The notes: a model not told the origin generated them from the letters alone. A DNA stretch of 11,650 nt from Bacteroidales bacterium (GCA_017527945.1 JAFXPL010000096.1:1-11650); one strand, 5' to 3'. Counted from the stretch's first letter, positions 1 through 7,123 are shown. A program made the numbers and translations.

Positions 1-1
1 C

Positions 2-565
2 ACGCAGGTGGCCCGTTTCGAGGGCGACATTCTGCTGATGACCTACATCAACGCCACCTCGCAGACCAAGGCGGGATTAGACCTGAGCGTGAAAGCCGAC
101 CCGTGGAAGTGGATGACAGCGACGCTTGGCACGAACACCTACTACCTCCGTTCGGTGGGCAACATCGGGGAATGGGACATCTCGAACAGCGGATGGGTCA
201 ACAACAGCAACGTGCGGTTAGATTTCCGCCCGATCAAAGGGATGAACATCAATCTGCAGTATTTCCTGAACACGCCGCAGTACTATCCGCAGTTCACCAC
301 GCGCCTCTCGCACTACCTGAACATCGGCATCAGCCAGAAGTTCCTGAAGGGCGCGCTCACGGTGTCTGCGCAGCTCACGGACGTCTTCAACACCCGCAAA
401 TGGGAGATCTTCGCCGACAACCAGTACTATCAGTTAGACAATATGTTGCACGGCAAGAGCCGGATGTTCTGGTTGGGCGTGAGCTACAACTTCAACGCCT
501 ACAAGAAGGCTGGTGCGGGCAAGGTTGAAGGGGAAGACAGAAGCAAGATCCGGACGGGGGTGTAA
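2..565 (+). CDS. Outer-membrane beta-barrel / TonB-receptor-like protein, C-terminal part
   Basis: This is the 3' end of a gene that begins before the window; the reading frame is open to the window edge. The visible residues alternate polar and hydrophobic positions in a series of aromatic-rich strands typical of an outer-membrane barrel, for example around LNIGISQKFLKGALTVSAQL and the closing strand MFWLGVSYNF. The motif LTDVFNTRKW followed by a last strand and a short polar tail resembles the OMP_b-brl_3 'outer membrane beta-barrel family protein' group, which is related to TonB-dependent receptors. The N-terminal plug and carboxypeptidase-like domains that would confirm this are outside the window. 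The substrate cannot be told. The tail after the last strand is basic and polar and runs about 20 residues, so the protein does not end on the usual terminal aromatic residue. The gene converges on the T9SS-tailed gene at 703-2178. Confidence 0.8.
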   Translation, partial: TQVARFEGDILLMTYINATSQTKAGLDLSVKADPWKWMTATLGTNTYYLRSVGNIGEWDISNSGWVNNSNVRLDFRPIKGMNINLQYFLNTPQYYPQFTTRLSHYLNIGISQKFLKGALTVSAQLTDVFNTRKWEIFADNQYYQLDNMLHGKSRMFWLGVSYNFNAYKKAGAGKVEGEDRSKIRTGV

Positions 566-591
566 AGTAATTCATCATCATGCTATATTTA

Positions 592-654
592 TCTGCGTAA
601 GTCTGCGATTTCTGCGGGAGAAAAGGTGTCCGCAGAACCCGCAGATTTCGCAGA
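592..654. repeat. Inverted array of TCTGCG hexamers (3+3), likely bidirectional terminator or REP-like element
   Basis: TCTGCG occurs at 592, 602 and 611. Its reverse complement CGCAGA occurs at 631, 640 and 649. The arms 602-618 and 638-654 pair at 15 of 17 positions around a 19-nt loop. The element lies between two convergent genes (ending at 565 and 703), so a bidirectional terminator is plausible, but no strong T-run follows on the plus strand. The 9-10 bp spacing of the hexamers is more regular than a plain terminator needs. The structure is read from the sequence; the function is inferred. Confidence 0.75.
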
Positions 655-702
655 AAAATCAATCTCCTTCCTCCAGCATAAACAGCTCTTCCACAGTCTA
701 GT

Positions 703-2178
703 TTACCGGCTCACAATCTTCCTCACAACCGTTCCCTCCTTCATATCATAGACAAGGAGGAACACGCCGCTGCCGGGGAGAATCAGCTCAAAGGATTCAG
801 AGGTTGGGATGAACTCCTGCACCAGGACACCTTCAATCGTGAAGAGTCGTACCACACTGGGCGTTTCGCGTTCGAACTGCACCGTACACTGACCGTGTGC
901 GGGATTGGGGTAAACCAGCATTTTGCCAGCGGTAAGTGTCTGTATGCCAGTGCTGTCCACGGGATCGACAGGCGTAGGCGGCACGAGCGTGTCGGTGTGG
1001 AACGTCATCATGGCCCATTCGCCGAAAAGGTCGGTGTCGCACACGCAGCGCACATAGAGGTCATAGTGGGTGTCGGGTTGCAGGTCCGACAGGTGCAGGA
1101 AACTTTCGGTGGTGCCGACTGTTGTTCCGCTTCCCTGCGCGAAGCCTTGCACACCGTATTCCGACTCGAAGTGGTCGGGTTCGCCCTCAAAGCCCCAGCC
1201 GATGGTGGCGTGCATGGTATCGACATCGATGAGGTGCAGATCGAAGACCGCGCTGCAGGTATCTTCCGGAACAACCTCTTCCTGAGCCCAAAGCTGCAGA
1301 TGGTCGAGGTAGAGGGCAGATCCCTGTTGTGGGGTGTTATTGGCGGAGGAGAACAGGAGAAGTATCAGCGAATCCGCCTCAATGTATGGCGTTGAGGGGT
1401 AGATGTCCGAAAGAGGGGAATAGAATATCTCGAACGGGGTGTACTCGGTAGTATCGGTCAGAGCCACGGTGTAGCCGCCGCCCACCACCTCGCGCTTTTG
1501 GGTGGTCGGGTTGTATTTGGTGCCGAGCATCAGGATGCCGCCATTGTCCCCGACAGTTGCGGAGGTGTATTTGTAATACCCAGTCAGCCGGTCTGGGACC
1601 ACGCTGTCCAGGACAATTCCGCCGTCAATAATCGTGTTCACATCCAAACCGTCGAAGGCGGACATCAGTTGGGCGAGGCTGCCGAGGTTGCTGGTGATGT
1701 TGTACATCAACGGCAGAAACAAGTCAATATCCACCACACCGGTCGAAAGGACGGTCGGGAAGATCGTGTTCGTCAGCGAGGGGTCGAGCGATGAAGCCGC
1801 AAGGCCGTAAACGGTGGAGCTGATGATGTCGGAAAGCATAAAGCTCTGCAGCTTGAGGGCGTGGCTGCTATCGGGCACATCGCCGGTCACATTGGAGACT
1901 TTAAGCAGCGGGAGGTCCGTGTTCACATTGACGGTCATCCCGCTGTACGTGAGGCTTTCGTTCACCGGATAGGTTGGATAGTCCCAACCTGTGGGATAGG
2001 GATAGCTGCTATAAACGGACAGGGGGAAGAAGAGCACAGTGACGCTGTATCCGCTGCCGGTGGACCATTGTTCGAAACTGGGGTTGGGAATGGTAATGGT
2101 GCTGTCTTGAACTTGTGCTGCAGAGTTCAGCGAGAGGAACATGCAGAATGCTAACAGTAAGTTGGAAATGTATTTCAT
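703..2178 (-). CDS. Secreted PCMD-like / FN3-like surface protein with T9SS type A sorting domain
   Basis: The protein has 491 residues. A signal peptide spans about 1-21 (MKYISNLLLA..., cleavage near SAA|QV). Residues ~30-298 begin NPSFEQW and contain GYYKY and a closing GSALYLDHLQLW, the pattern of the PCMD (putative carbohydrate metabolism) domain found in Bacteroidota surface proteins. Residues ~306-396 look like a fibronectin type III domain (LHLSDLQPDTHYDLYVRC). A short proline/valine/aspartate linker leads to residues 413-491, a Por secretion tail with the hallmark LVYPNPAHG and a final VVRKIVSR. Family knowledge says such tails route proteins through the outer membrane by T9SS, usually to the cell surface. 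No catalytic residues are evident, so a binding or structural role is more likely than an enzymatic one. The gene starts 45 nt after the GH89 stop on the same strand and may be co-transcribed with it, but it also has its own promoter-like box. Confidence 0.85.
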   Translation of the reverse strand: MKYISNLLLAFCMFLSLNSAAQVQDSTITIPNPSFEQWSTGSGYSVTVLFFPLSVYSSYPYPTGWDYPTYPVNESLTYSGMTVNVNTDLPLLKVSNVTGDVPDSSHALKLQSFMLSDIISSTVYGLAASSLDPSLTNTIFPTVLSTGVVDIDLFLPLMYNITSNLGSLAQLMSAFDGLDVNTIIDGGIVLDSVVPDRLTGYYKYTSATVGDNGGILMLGTKYNPTTQKREVVGGGYTVALTDTTEYTPFEIFYSPLSDIYPSTPYIEADSLILLLFSSANNTPQQGSALYLDHLQLWAQEEVVPEDTCSAVFDLHLIDVDTMHATIGWGFEGEPDHFESEYGVQGFAQGSGTTVGTTESFLHLSDLQPDTHYDLYVRCVCDTDLFGEWAMMTFHTDTLVPPTPVDPVDSTGIQTLTAGKMLVYPNPAHGQCTVQFERETPSVVRLFTIEGVLVQEFIPTSESFELILPGSGVFLLVYDMKEGTVVRKIVSR

Positions 2179-2200
2179 TATTATATAGTTTTTTAAAGGT

Positions 2201-2209
2201 GCAAAAATA
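2201..2209 (-). promoter_or_regulatory. Bacteroidota -7 box (TATTTTTGC) for the T9SS-tailed gene
   Basis: Reading the minus strand, TATTTTTGC fits the Bacteroidota housekeeping consensus TAnnTTTG. It lies 22 nt before the ATG at 2178, inside the 45-nt gap after the GH89 stop. No TTTG-like -33 element is visible at the right distance, so it may be a weak internal promoter. Confidence 0.5.
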
Positions 2210-2223
2210 ATAAGATTATTCGC

Positions 2224-4443
2224 TCACTCCATCCACCTCTTGTAAATCGTATGGGCGGCCTCGAAGGTTGAACACGGTGCACCCAAAAATCTCGACAATT
2301 CACTTTTCAGTTTCAGCGGTTCGACGGGATATTTCGTGTGGCTTTCGGTCCAGGCGTGCTCGAACTTGGAGAGTTCCTCGCCGAAGGCCTTCTCGTCGAA
2401 CTCCTTGCCCTCTTTCACGGCCTTAATGACGGCGTCGAAGAAGAGATTCCATCGTTTGGCATAGTAGTCGCCGACGAGCCCGCCCCACATCCGGTTGGCG
2501 TAGTCGTTGAGCACGGGACCGCCCCAGACGGTGAGCAGCGTACGCGCCTGACGTTCGTAGTAGTCTTTCTCTTCCTCGGTGGTGCCCCACTCGCGGGCTG
2601 CCTCAATCCACGGTCCCAGCATGAAGGCGGGGTGCGTGTTAAGCAGCGTATCGACATCCGCGAACAGCTGGTTGGCCATTTCCACCTGCCGCTCCATCTT
2701 CCGGATGTCTCGGTTTTTGTACGCCACGGTGAAGTCGTTGCGGATGTCCATGAAGTGGTTGCCCATCCACTGCGAGAAGAGGTTGACGAGGTCGTATTGG
2801 TAGGTGTCCTTCCATGTCCACGGCGGCCCAAAGTAATGGACATTGTCTTTGCTGGAAAAACTGGTGACAAAAGCCTTGCAGATTTTTTTCAACGTGTCGT
2901 TGCTATAGGAGTAGTAGGGTTTAGTGTAGTAAGTGCCGTGGCCCTCCAATGACGGCCGCGCCACCAACTGCGTGCCAAGTCCGTAAAATGACCAGTCCTT
3001 ATAGACACTATCGTTCAGCAAGAGCCATTCGTCATCATAATGGTGAGTGGCTGTCCGAGCATAGCCCCAATCCTTAATCCACTGATGCACATCGGGTTGA
3101 TTCTCCCACACGCGGTCGAAGAGGTACTCGTAGATTTGCGGGCTCACGTCGAAGGACTCCAACGTGGAGCCGATGCCGGTCATGTTGGGTCCGGCCTCCT
3201 TCAACGCGGCATCCAGTTTCTTCTCCAGTTCGTTGATATTGCCCACGAGCATCGTGTTGCCGCCGAAATTGCCGAGGTAGCACCAGATGAAGGGTTGTCC
3301 GTAGAAGCCTTCGGTGGTGCGCCACACCTCCGTCTTCTCGCAGAAGTAGTCGAGCAGCACGAGCTTGTCCTGCGGCACGGCGGTGAGGTAGGCGCGGAGC
3401 CGCTCGGGCGTCCACGACTTGCGCTTGTAGTAGAACACCCAGGTCATTTGCAGCCAGCGGGCGGCGGGATCGCTCTGCTGCAGCGAGGTGTAGATGTTTT
3501 GAGAAACTTTGGCGAGGTAGTCGGGCTCCCAGCTTGGCGGGTCCATCTCGTTGAAGGGATCCACGCCGTAGATGTGGTCGGTGCCGAAGAGGGCGATCTC
3601 TTTCTCCATGAAGCTCTTCTGGATTTTGGCGAAGAGCGGATCGGAGGAGTTGAGGAAGTGGGTGGGCTCGAAGCCGCACCACGCGCTCAGCTGCTGGATG
3701 TCGGCCTCGGGGTGCATCTCGGCGAACCGTTTGGGCACATGTCCGGCGAAGGCGGGCAGCACCGGCGTCATGTTGAACTCGCGCTCGCGGGCGACGATCT
3801 GCTGCTGTAGTTCCTTCTGTCCCACTATCCATGACATTGGCAGCGGGCCGCCGAAACCGTCGAGGTTGGCCATGCGGTGCCACGGCAGGTGCGCCGGCCC
3901 CGAAAAGTAGCTGCGGATCTCCTCGTCGGTCATCCCGAACTCCTTCCACACCTCGTACCAGACGGCCTCCTGTCCGGTGATGGCGAGCGGCATCGTGATG
4001 CCGTTCAGTGCCATCCAGTCGATGAACCGCTCCCACTGCGGCCATTTCCACCACGGCATCGTGTAGCCGTAGGTGCAGTAGTTCAGGAAGAAACGGTCGT
4101 GCACGAGGGCCTCCTTGCGGATGGGCTTTGCGGGCACACGGAATTGTTGCGGCAACTCCACCGGTTCGCACAGCAGCCACGAAACGTGCACGCCCGCGAT
4201 GTGCTTGAGGTAGTAGTTCAGTCCCACCGCCAACGAGTTGTCGTTGTTGCCGGTGATGAGGATGTGGTGGTCGTGTGCGGCTTCAATTTGAAAATAATCT
4301 ATTGTATCGGGTTGACACACAAAGATAAAGCAGGTGTCTTTGTCCCCGAGGATTCTGTGCGCCAGGCCGTCGATGGGACGCTGGGCGGGAGCGCAAAAAA
4401 CAAACATGAGAGCGGAGAATAATATGAGAAGTTTATTTTTCAT
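2224..4443 (-). CDS. GH89 alpha-N-acetylglucosaminidase (NAGLU family), secreted
   Basis: The protein has 739 residues, full length for bacterial GH89 enzymes without extra binding modules. It releases terminal alpha-linked N-acetylglucosamine, in bacteria from alpha1,4-GlcNAc-capped mucin glycans and in animals from heparan sulfate. A Sec signal peptide covers 1-20 (cleavage APA|Q). The NAGLU N-terminal domain is ~22-105, the TIM-barrel ~110-445 and the helical C-terminal domain ~450-735. The hallmark stretch from NYCTYGY (121-127) through WMALNGITMPLAITGQEAVW (143-162) is intact. The acid/base glutamate is E299 in FNEM. The nucleophile is E429 in STLESFDV, equivalent to human E316 and E446. 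Cys17 does not sit in a good lipobox, so a lipoprotein is unlikely. The gene starts 24 nt after the 144-residue membrane protein and I see no promoter of its own. Confidence 0.95.
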   Translation of the reverse strand: MKNKLLILFSALMFVFCAPAQRPIDGLAHRILGDKDTCFIFVCQPDTIDYFQIEAAHDHHILITGNNDNSLAVGLNYYLKHIAGVHVSWLLCEPVELPQQFRVPAKPIRKEALVHDRFFLNYCTYGYTMPWWKWPQWERFIDWMALNGITMPLAITGQEAVWYEVWKEFGMTDEEIRSYFSGPAHLPWHRMANLDGFGGPLPMSWIVGQKELQQQIVAREREFNMTPVLPAFAGHVPKRFAEMHPEADIQQLSAWCGFEPTHFLNSSDPLFAKIQKSFMEKEIALFGTDHIYGVDPFNEMDPPSWEPDYLAKVSQNIYTSLQQSDPAARWLQMTWVFYYKRKSWTPERLRAYLTAVPQDKLVLLDYFCEKTEVWRTTEGFYGQPFIWCYLGNFGGNTMLVGNINELEKKLDAALKEAGPNMTGIGSTLESFDVSPQIYEYLFDRVWENQPDVHQWIKDWGYARTATHHYDDEWLLLNDSVYKDWSFYGLGTQLVARPSLEGHGTYYTKPYYSYSNDTLKKICKAFVTSFSSKDNVHYFGPPWTWKDTYQYDLVNLFSQWMGNHFMDIRNDFTVAYKNRDIRKMERQVEMANQLFADVDTLLNTHPAFMLGPWIEAAREWGTTEEEKDYYERQARTLLTVWGGPVLNDYANRMWGGLVGDYYAKRWNLFFDAVIKAVKEGKEFDEKAFGEELSKFEHAWTESHTKYPVEPLKLKSELSRFLGAPCSTFEAAHTIYKRWME

Positions 4444-4467
4444 TGAATAAAGGGTTTGTTTGCATCA

Positions 4468-4902
4468 TTAAACGTTCACTGCTAATTCAAATAATCCTGT
4501 CAAGACAATAAACAGCAAATATGGTAATAAAAATGTCATAAGTCTAATTAACAACCATAAAAAACGTCTTTTATTCCAGGTGTTTCGTATTTTGTTGTCC
4601 ATTAATCTGAAATCTTTCGTTCTGATTAATTTTTTATACGGGATTTCTATGGCCATAATAATGCTGGTGAGTATCGGAAATATCCACACAAGCAACAGAT
4701 AAGCTATGAAAAGAACCTTTCCAAGATAAAGATCATAAAAAACCACTCTGCTGGGCTTCAAAACAAAGCATACGCATAGCAATATGATAATGAAAAAAGA
4801 TATTAGGGTGTGTCCTATTGCTAAAAAGACATCCCAATGAGACAGCGTGTCCTGGCAAAAATAATCATACCAGCAATAGACTTTTAAAAGAAATTTCTTC
4901 AT
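4468..4902 (-). CDS. Hypothetical three-helix membrane protein (144 aa)
   Basis: I do not recognise this protein. It has 144 residues and three clear hydrophobic segments at ~26-48, ~62-87 and ~114-141, joined by a basic middle loop (KKLIRTKDFRLMDNKIRNTW) that would be cytoplasmic. There is no signal peptidase site and no known catalytic motif. The coding sequence is visibly more AT-rich than the GH89 gene that follows 24 nt downstream, which suggests a different history. A -7 box at 4940-4948 precedes it, and because GH89 lacks an evident promoter, the two are likely on one transcript. The ATG at 4902 is the only sensible start, with a lysine pair directly after it. A role in GH89 function is not implied by the sequence beyond this arrangement. 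Confidence 0.75.
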   Translation of the reverse strand: MKKFLLKVYCWYDYFCQDTLSHWDVFLAIGHTLISFFIIILLCVCFVLKPSRVVFYDLYLGKVLFIAYLLLVWIFPILTSIIMAIEIPYKKLIRTKDFRLMDNKIRNTWNKRRFLWLLIRLMTFLLPYLLFIVLTGLFELAVNV

Positions 4903-4939
4903 AATCTATGAAGCATCATTACCTTGTAATTATTCTTCC

Positions 4940-4948
4940 GCAAAAATA
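4940..4948 (-). promoter_or_regulatory. Bacteroidota -7 box (TATTTTTGC) for the 144-aa gene and GH89
   Basis: On the minus strand TATTTTTGC fits TAnnTTTG and lies 37 nt before the ATG at 4902. It is probably the promoter for the 4902-to-2224 transcription unit. No convincing -33 element is visible. Confidence 0.6.
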
Positions 4949-5025
4949 CAAAATATGTAGATGTGATGCATTGTTTGATATTCCATCTGTTTACTGAAGC
5001 GATAAAGAAGACAGACAGGAAAAAA

Positions 5026-5088
5026 GTTGTCCTCCGTTGTCCCAGTTGTCGTCCTTTCCAAAAGACAACAGAGACAACCATGACAATT
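5026..5088. repeat. Inverted array of GTTGTC hexamers (3+3), copy A
   Basis: GTTGTC occurs at 5026, 5036 and 5045. The inverted units GACAAC, GACAAC and a degraded GACAA begin at 5064, 5073 and 5082. The inner arms (5036-5050 and 5064-5078) pair at 13 of 15 positions and the loop is 13 nt. The left half 5026-5053 matches 7859-7886 at 26 of 28 positions. A run of six A lies directly before the element and seven T directly after, so it has the form of a bidirectional terminator. However, it sits between divergent promoters, where no gene ends. Confidence 0.85.
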
Positions 5089-5094
5089 TTTTTG

Positions 5095-5103
5095 TAATTT
5101 TGC
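5095..5103 (+). promoter_or_regulatory. Bacteroidota -7 box (TAATTTTGC) for the 254-aa gene
   Basis: TAATTTTGC fits TAnnTTTG and lies 19 nt before the ATG at 5123. The position where a -33 element would be expected (about 5072-5076) falls within the right arm of repeat copy A, so the repeat overlaps the promoter. Confidence 0.65.
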
Positions 5104-5122
5104 GACTCAAAATGTTGAGGTT

Positions 5123-5887
5123 ATGAATTTTTTTGAGCGACATTACAAGAAGATAGCTGTCAGCTGGTTGTTGCTGCTGTTTCTTTTGTGGTTGCTGCCC
5201 AGGGTTGTGGGCGTGAAAAACCATAATCTTTTGGATCCTGCTCAGGCTGGATTGCTGTATCTTATTCTTTTTGGCATAGCAGTATGTGTTTTCGCCCTCA
5301 CCGCTTTTGTTGAGATCGCCACCACGAAAAATTACAAACGGTTGAAAAGGCTGTTTTTTGTCATTATCGTCCCTTTGATGTTGTTGGCGGCAGCGGGTGT
5401 TTATCGGAATATTTTGGATTCATTTGTAACTGCTCACGTACCCTTTCAAAGTGTTGACAAAACTAAGAAGAAAGGCGTTTTCTATGCGGAATATGATGTG
5501 ATACCAACGGAAGTATCTGTGAATGATACGACCATGATTCGCTTTGAGGAGGCCATCGGACAATATATGTTGTATATAGACAAATCGCGTTTCTTTGATT
5601 TCCCGAAATATATCAAGTCAGACCGAAAATACGTTGTGATTAATTGTTCGTGCGATGATATGTCACGCCGTTTTTATCACCATTTGGTCTGGAGTAGCGA
5701 TGACGCATACTATATTGAGGGTCCCATACACTATGGGAAAAAAGGGATGCCTATAATCGAGATTCCTTTGAAAGATTCGGCTTCGGATACCATTCTTGTC
5801 ACGGTCGGTGGGCTTCATTCGTTAGAGACAATCGATACGATCCCGACAAAAAATTTGGACACTATTCGTTTGGTGAAACGACGTTAA
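5123..5887 (+). CDS. Hypothetical membrane protein with three N-terminal helices and a soluble C-terminal domain (254 aa)
   Basis: I do not recognise this protein. Hydrophobic segments at ~11-30, ~43-65 and ~76-94 are followed by a soluble region of ~155 residues that includes KGVFYAEYDVIPTEVSVND, a CSCDD stretch near 175-180, and a beta-rich end (DTILVTVGGLHSLETIDTIP). With three helices and a basic start, the soluble domain most likely faces the periplasm. It has no signal peptide cleavage site, enzyme motif or recognisable partner gene. The gene is more AT-rich than the glycosidase genes on either side and stands alone on the plus strand, flanked by GTTGTC repeat copy A upstream and a half-copy directly after its stop codon. 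This placement fits an accessory gene acquired as a unit, but that is inference. Confidence 0.75.
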   Translation: MNFFERHYKKIAVSWLLLLFLLWLLPRVVGVKNHNLLDPAQAGLLYLILFGIAVCVFALTAFVEIATTKNYKRLKRLFFVIIVPLMLLAAAGVYRNILDSFVTAHVPFQSVDKTKKKGVFYAEYDVIPTEVSVNDTTMIRFEEAIGQYMLYIDKSRFFDFPKYIKSDRKYVVINCSCDDMSRRFYHHLVWSSDDAYYIEGPIHYGKKGMPIIEIPLKDSASDTILVTVGGLHSLETIDTIPTKNLDTIRLVKRR

Positions 5888-5929
5888 GGACCAACTTTGA
5901 AATATTGTCCCAAGTTGTCCCCAGTTACC
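5888..5929. repeat. GTTGTC-family half-copy with small hairpin between convergent genes
   Basis: Units ATTGTC (5904), GTTGTC (5914) and a degraded GTTACC (5924) repeat at 10-bp spacing and correspond to the left arm of copies A and B; the inverted right arm is missing. A separate short hairpin pairs GGACCAACTT (5888-5897) with AAGTTGTCC (5912-5920) with one bulged base. It lies between the 254-aa gene (+) and the sialidase (-), so it may serve as a terminator for either. Confidence 0.55.
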
Positions 5930-5949
5930 TTTGAAAAAAAGGAAAAAAC

Positions 5950-7116
5950 TCACTCGTTCGTCGTGCCCAGCAACCACCCGATGCTGAAGTTGTAAAACAC
6001 CATGGAGTAGTCCACACCGTTGCCGGCGTCTTCCTCCACATAAAGGCCGATAGTGCCGTCGGGGAGCTGGCACAATGAGGAGTAGGCCGAAGAGTAGGGG
6101 ACGATGGTGCGGTGCAGCGGCCAAGTCTTCCCCTCGTCGAAGCTGACAAAGACGGTGACGTCTTTGCGCTCTTTGCCGTAGGGCAGCGAGTGCAGCAGCA
6201 GGGTCCTCCCGTCGGGGGCGGTGCAGCGGATGATGTCGCCGTTACAGGCGGGCGCCTCCAGTTCGGGCCATACGGCGGTGGTGTCGCGCCACGTGACCCC
6301 GCCGTCCTCGGAGAGGTTGTAGAGCCGATGCCCCTCCGCGCGGATGCTCATCAGGATGCGCCCATCGGAGAGCTCCACTACCTTGGCCTCGTCGCCTTTC
6401 GGGGAAGCCTTCCCTGAACATTGCCAGGTCTCGCCGTCATCGTCGGAGTAGAAGACGTAGTTGCAGGCTGTCCAGAGGGAGTCCTCGCGCACGGCGGCCA
6501 CGAACATCAGTCGCCCCGTGGAAGTGCGCAGGCCGGCGCCAGATGCGAAAAATGACGACCACCAGCTACGGTGTCCCGGGATCACGCAGTCGGGACCGAG
6601 GATGAAGTGAGTGATGTCCCTCGGCTTACTCCATGTGCGGCCGTTGTCACGACTGCGGCAGAGGTAGGTCCGCAGCGGGTTGTCGGGCCGCGACTGCCAA
6701 AAGCCCACACCGCCCACGAAGACGGCAATGAGTCCGCCCTCCTCGTTCGTGCGCACCAAGGCGCAGTCGCCGAAGCCGTGGCCCACGCCCGTGCCCTCCG
6801 CCAAGGTCAACGGCTCGCTCCACGTGCGTCCGCCGTCGGTACTGCGGTTCACGAGGATGTCAATGTCTTCCGGGAGGTCGCGGTCGTTGTATTTGCGCTT
6901 GTCAGAGGCCATCACCAACGAGCCGTCGCTCGCCGTGACAATGGCTGGAATGCGGTAGTTCTTGGAATTGAAGTCGCCGGGACGGTAAAGTGTGGTACGA
7001 AGCAGGAAACCGGCGCGATTGGTGTTAGTGTTGGTTGCATTGAGATACTGCGCAGATGCGCTGAAAACGAACCCAAGAAAGGACAATAATATTAGAAGTT
7101 TCTTTTTCACTATCAT
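5950..7116 (-). CDS. GH33 exo-alpha-sialidase (neuraminidase), secreted
   Basis: The enzyme removes terminal sialic acid from host glycans. From the ATG at 7116 it has 388 residues: a signal peptide to ~A22 (SASA|Q) and then a single six-bladed propeller with no added binding module. The YRIP motif supplies the first triad arginine (R55). Five Asp boxes stand at 92-99 (STDGGRTW), 155-162, 224-231, 269-276 and 325-332. The segment DKRKYNDRDLPEDIDI (72-86) holds the acid/base aspartate. E243 in GDEAKVVEL and Y345 in AYSSL are the probable nucleophile pair, and R259 and R317 are likely the other triad arginines. An ATG at 7137 is possible but would lie upstream of the -7 box at 7124-7132. A GTG at 7110 aligns with the start of the GH89 gene and may be the true start, giving 386 residues. 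Confidence 0.93.
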   Translation of the reverse strand: MIVKKKLLILLSFLGFVFSASAQYLNATNTNTNRAGFLLRTTLYRPGDFNSKNYRIPAIVTASDGSLVMASDKRKYNDRDLPEDIDILVNRSTDGGRTWSEPLTLAEGTGVGHGFGDCALVRTNEEGGLIAVFVGGVGFWQSRPDNPLRTYLCRSRDNGRTWSKPRDITHFILGPDCVIPGHRSWWSSFFASGAGLRTSTGRLMFVAAVREDSLWTACNYVFYSDDDGETWQCSGKASPKGDEAKVVELSDGRILMSIRAEGHRLYNLSEDGGVTWRDTTAVWPELEAPACNGDIIRCTAPDGRTLLLHSLPYGKERKDVTVFVSFDEGKTWPLHRTIVPYSSAYSSLCQLPDGTIGLYVEEDAGNGVDYSMVFYNFSIGWLLGTTNE

Positions 7117-7123
7117 TTTTGCC

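Noticed and set aside
2..565. The first gene as a complete 185-aa protein starting at GTG 8
   Set aside because: The frame is open to the window edge, and the residues are the C-terminal strands of a much larger barrel.
3040..4422. Long open frames overlapping GH89 on the other strand and in another minus frame (up to 368 codons)
   Set aside because: They are shadows of a GC-rich gene: arginine-, histidine- and valine-rich translations with no known motif, while the GH89 frame has all family motifs.
4375..4443. GH89 as a lipoprotein through Cys17
   Set aside because: The residues before the cysteine (FVF) do not form a lipobox, and a normal signal peptidase I site APA|Q follows directly.
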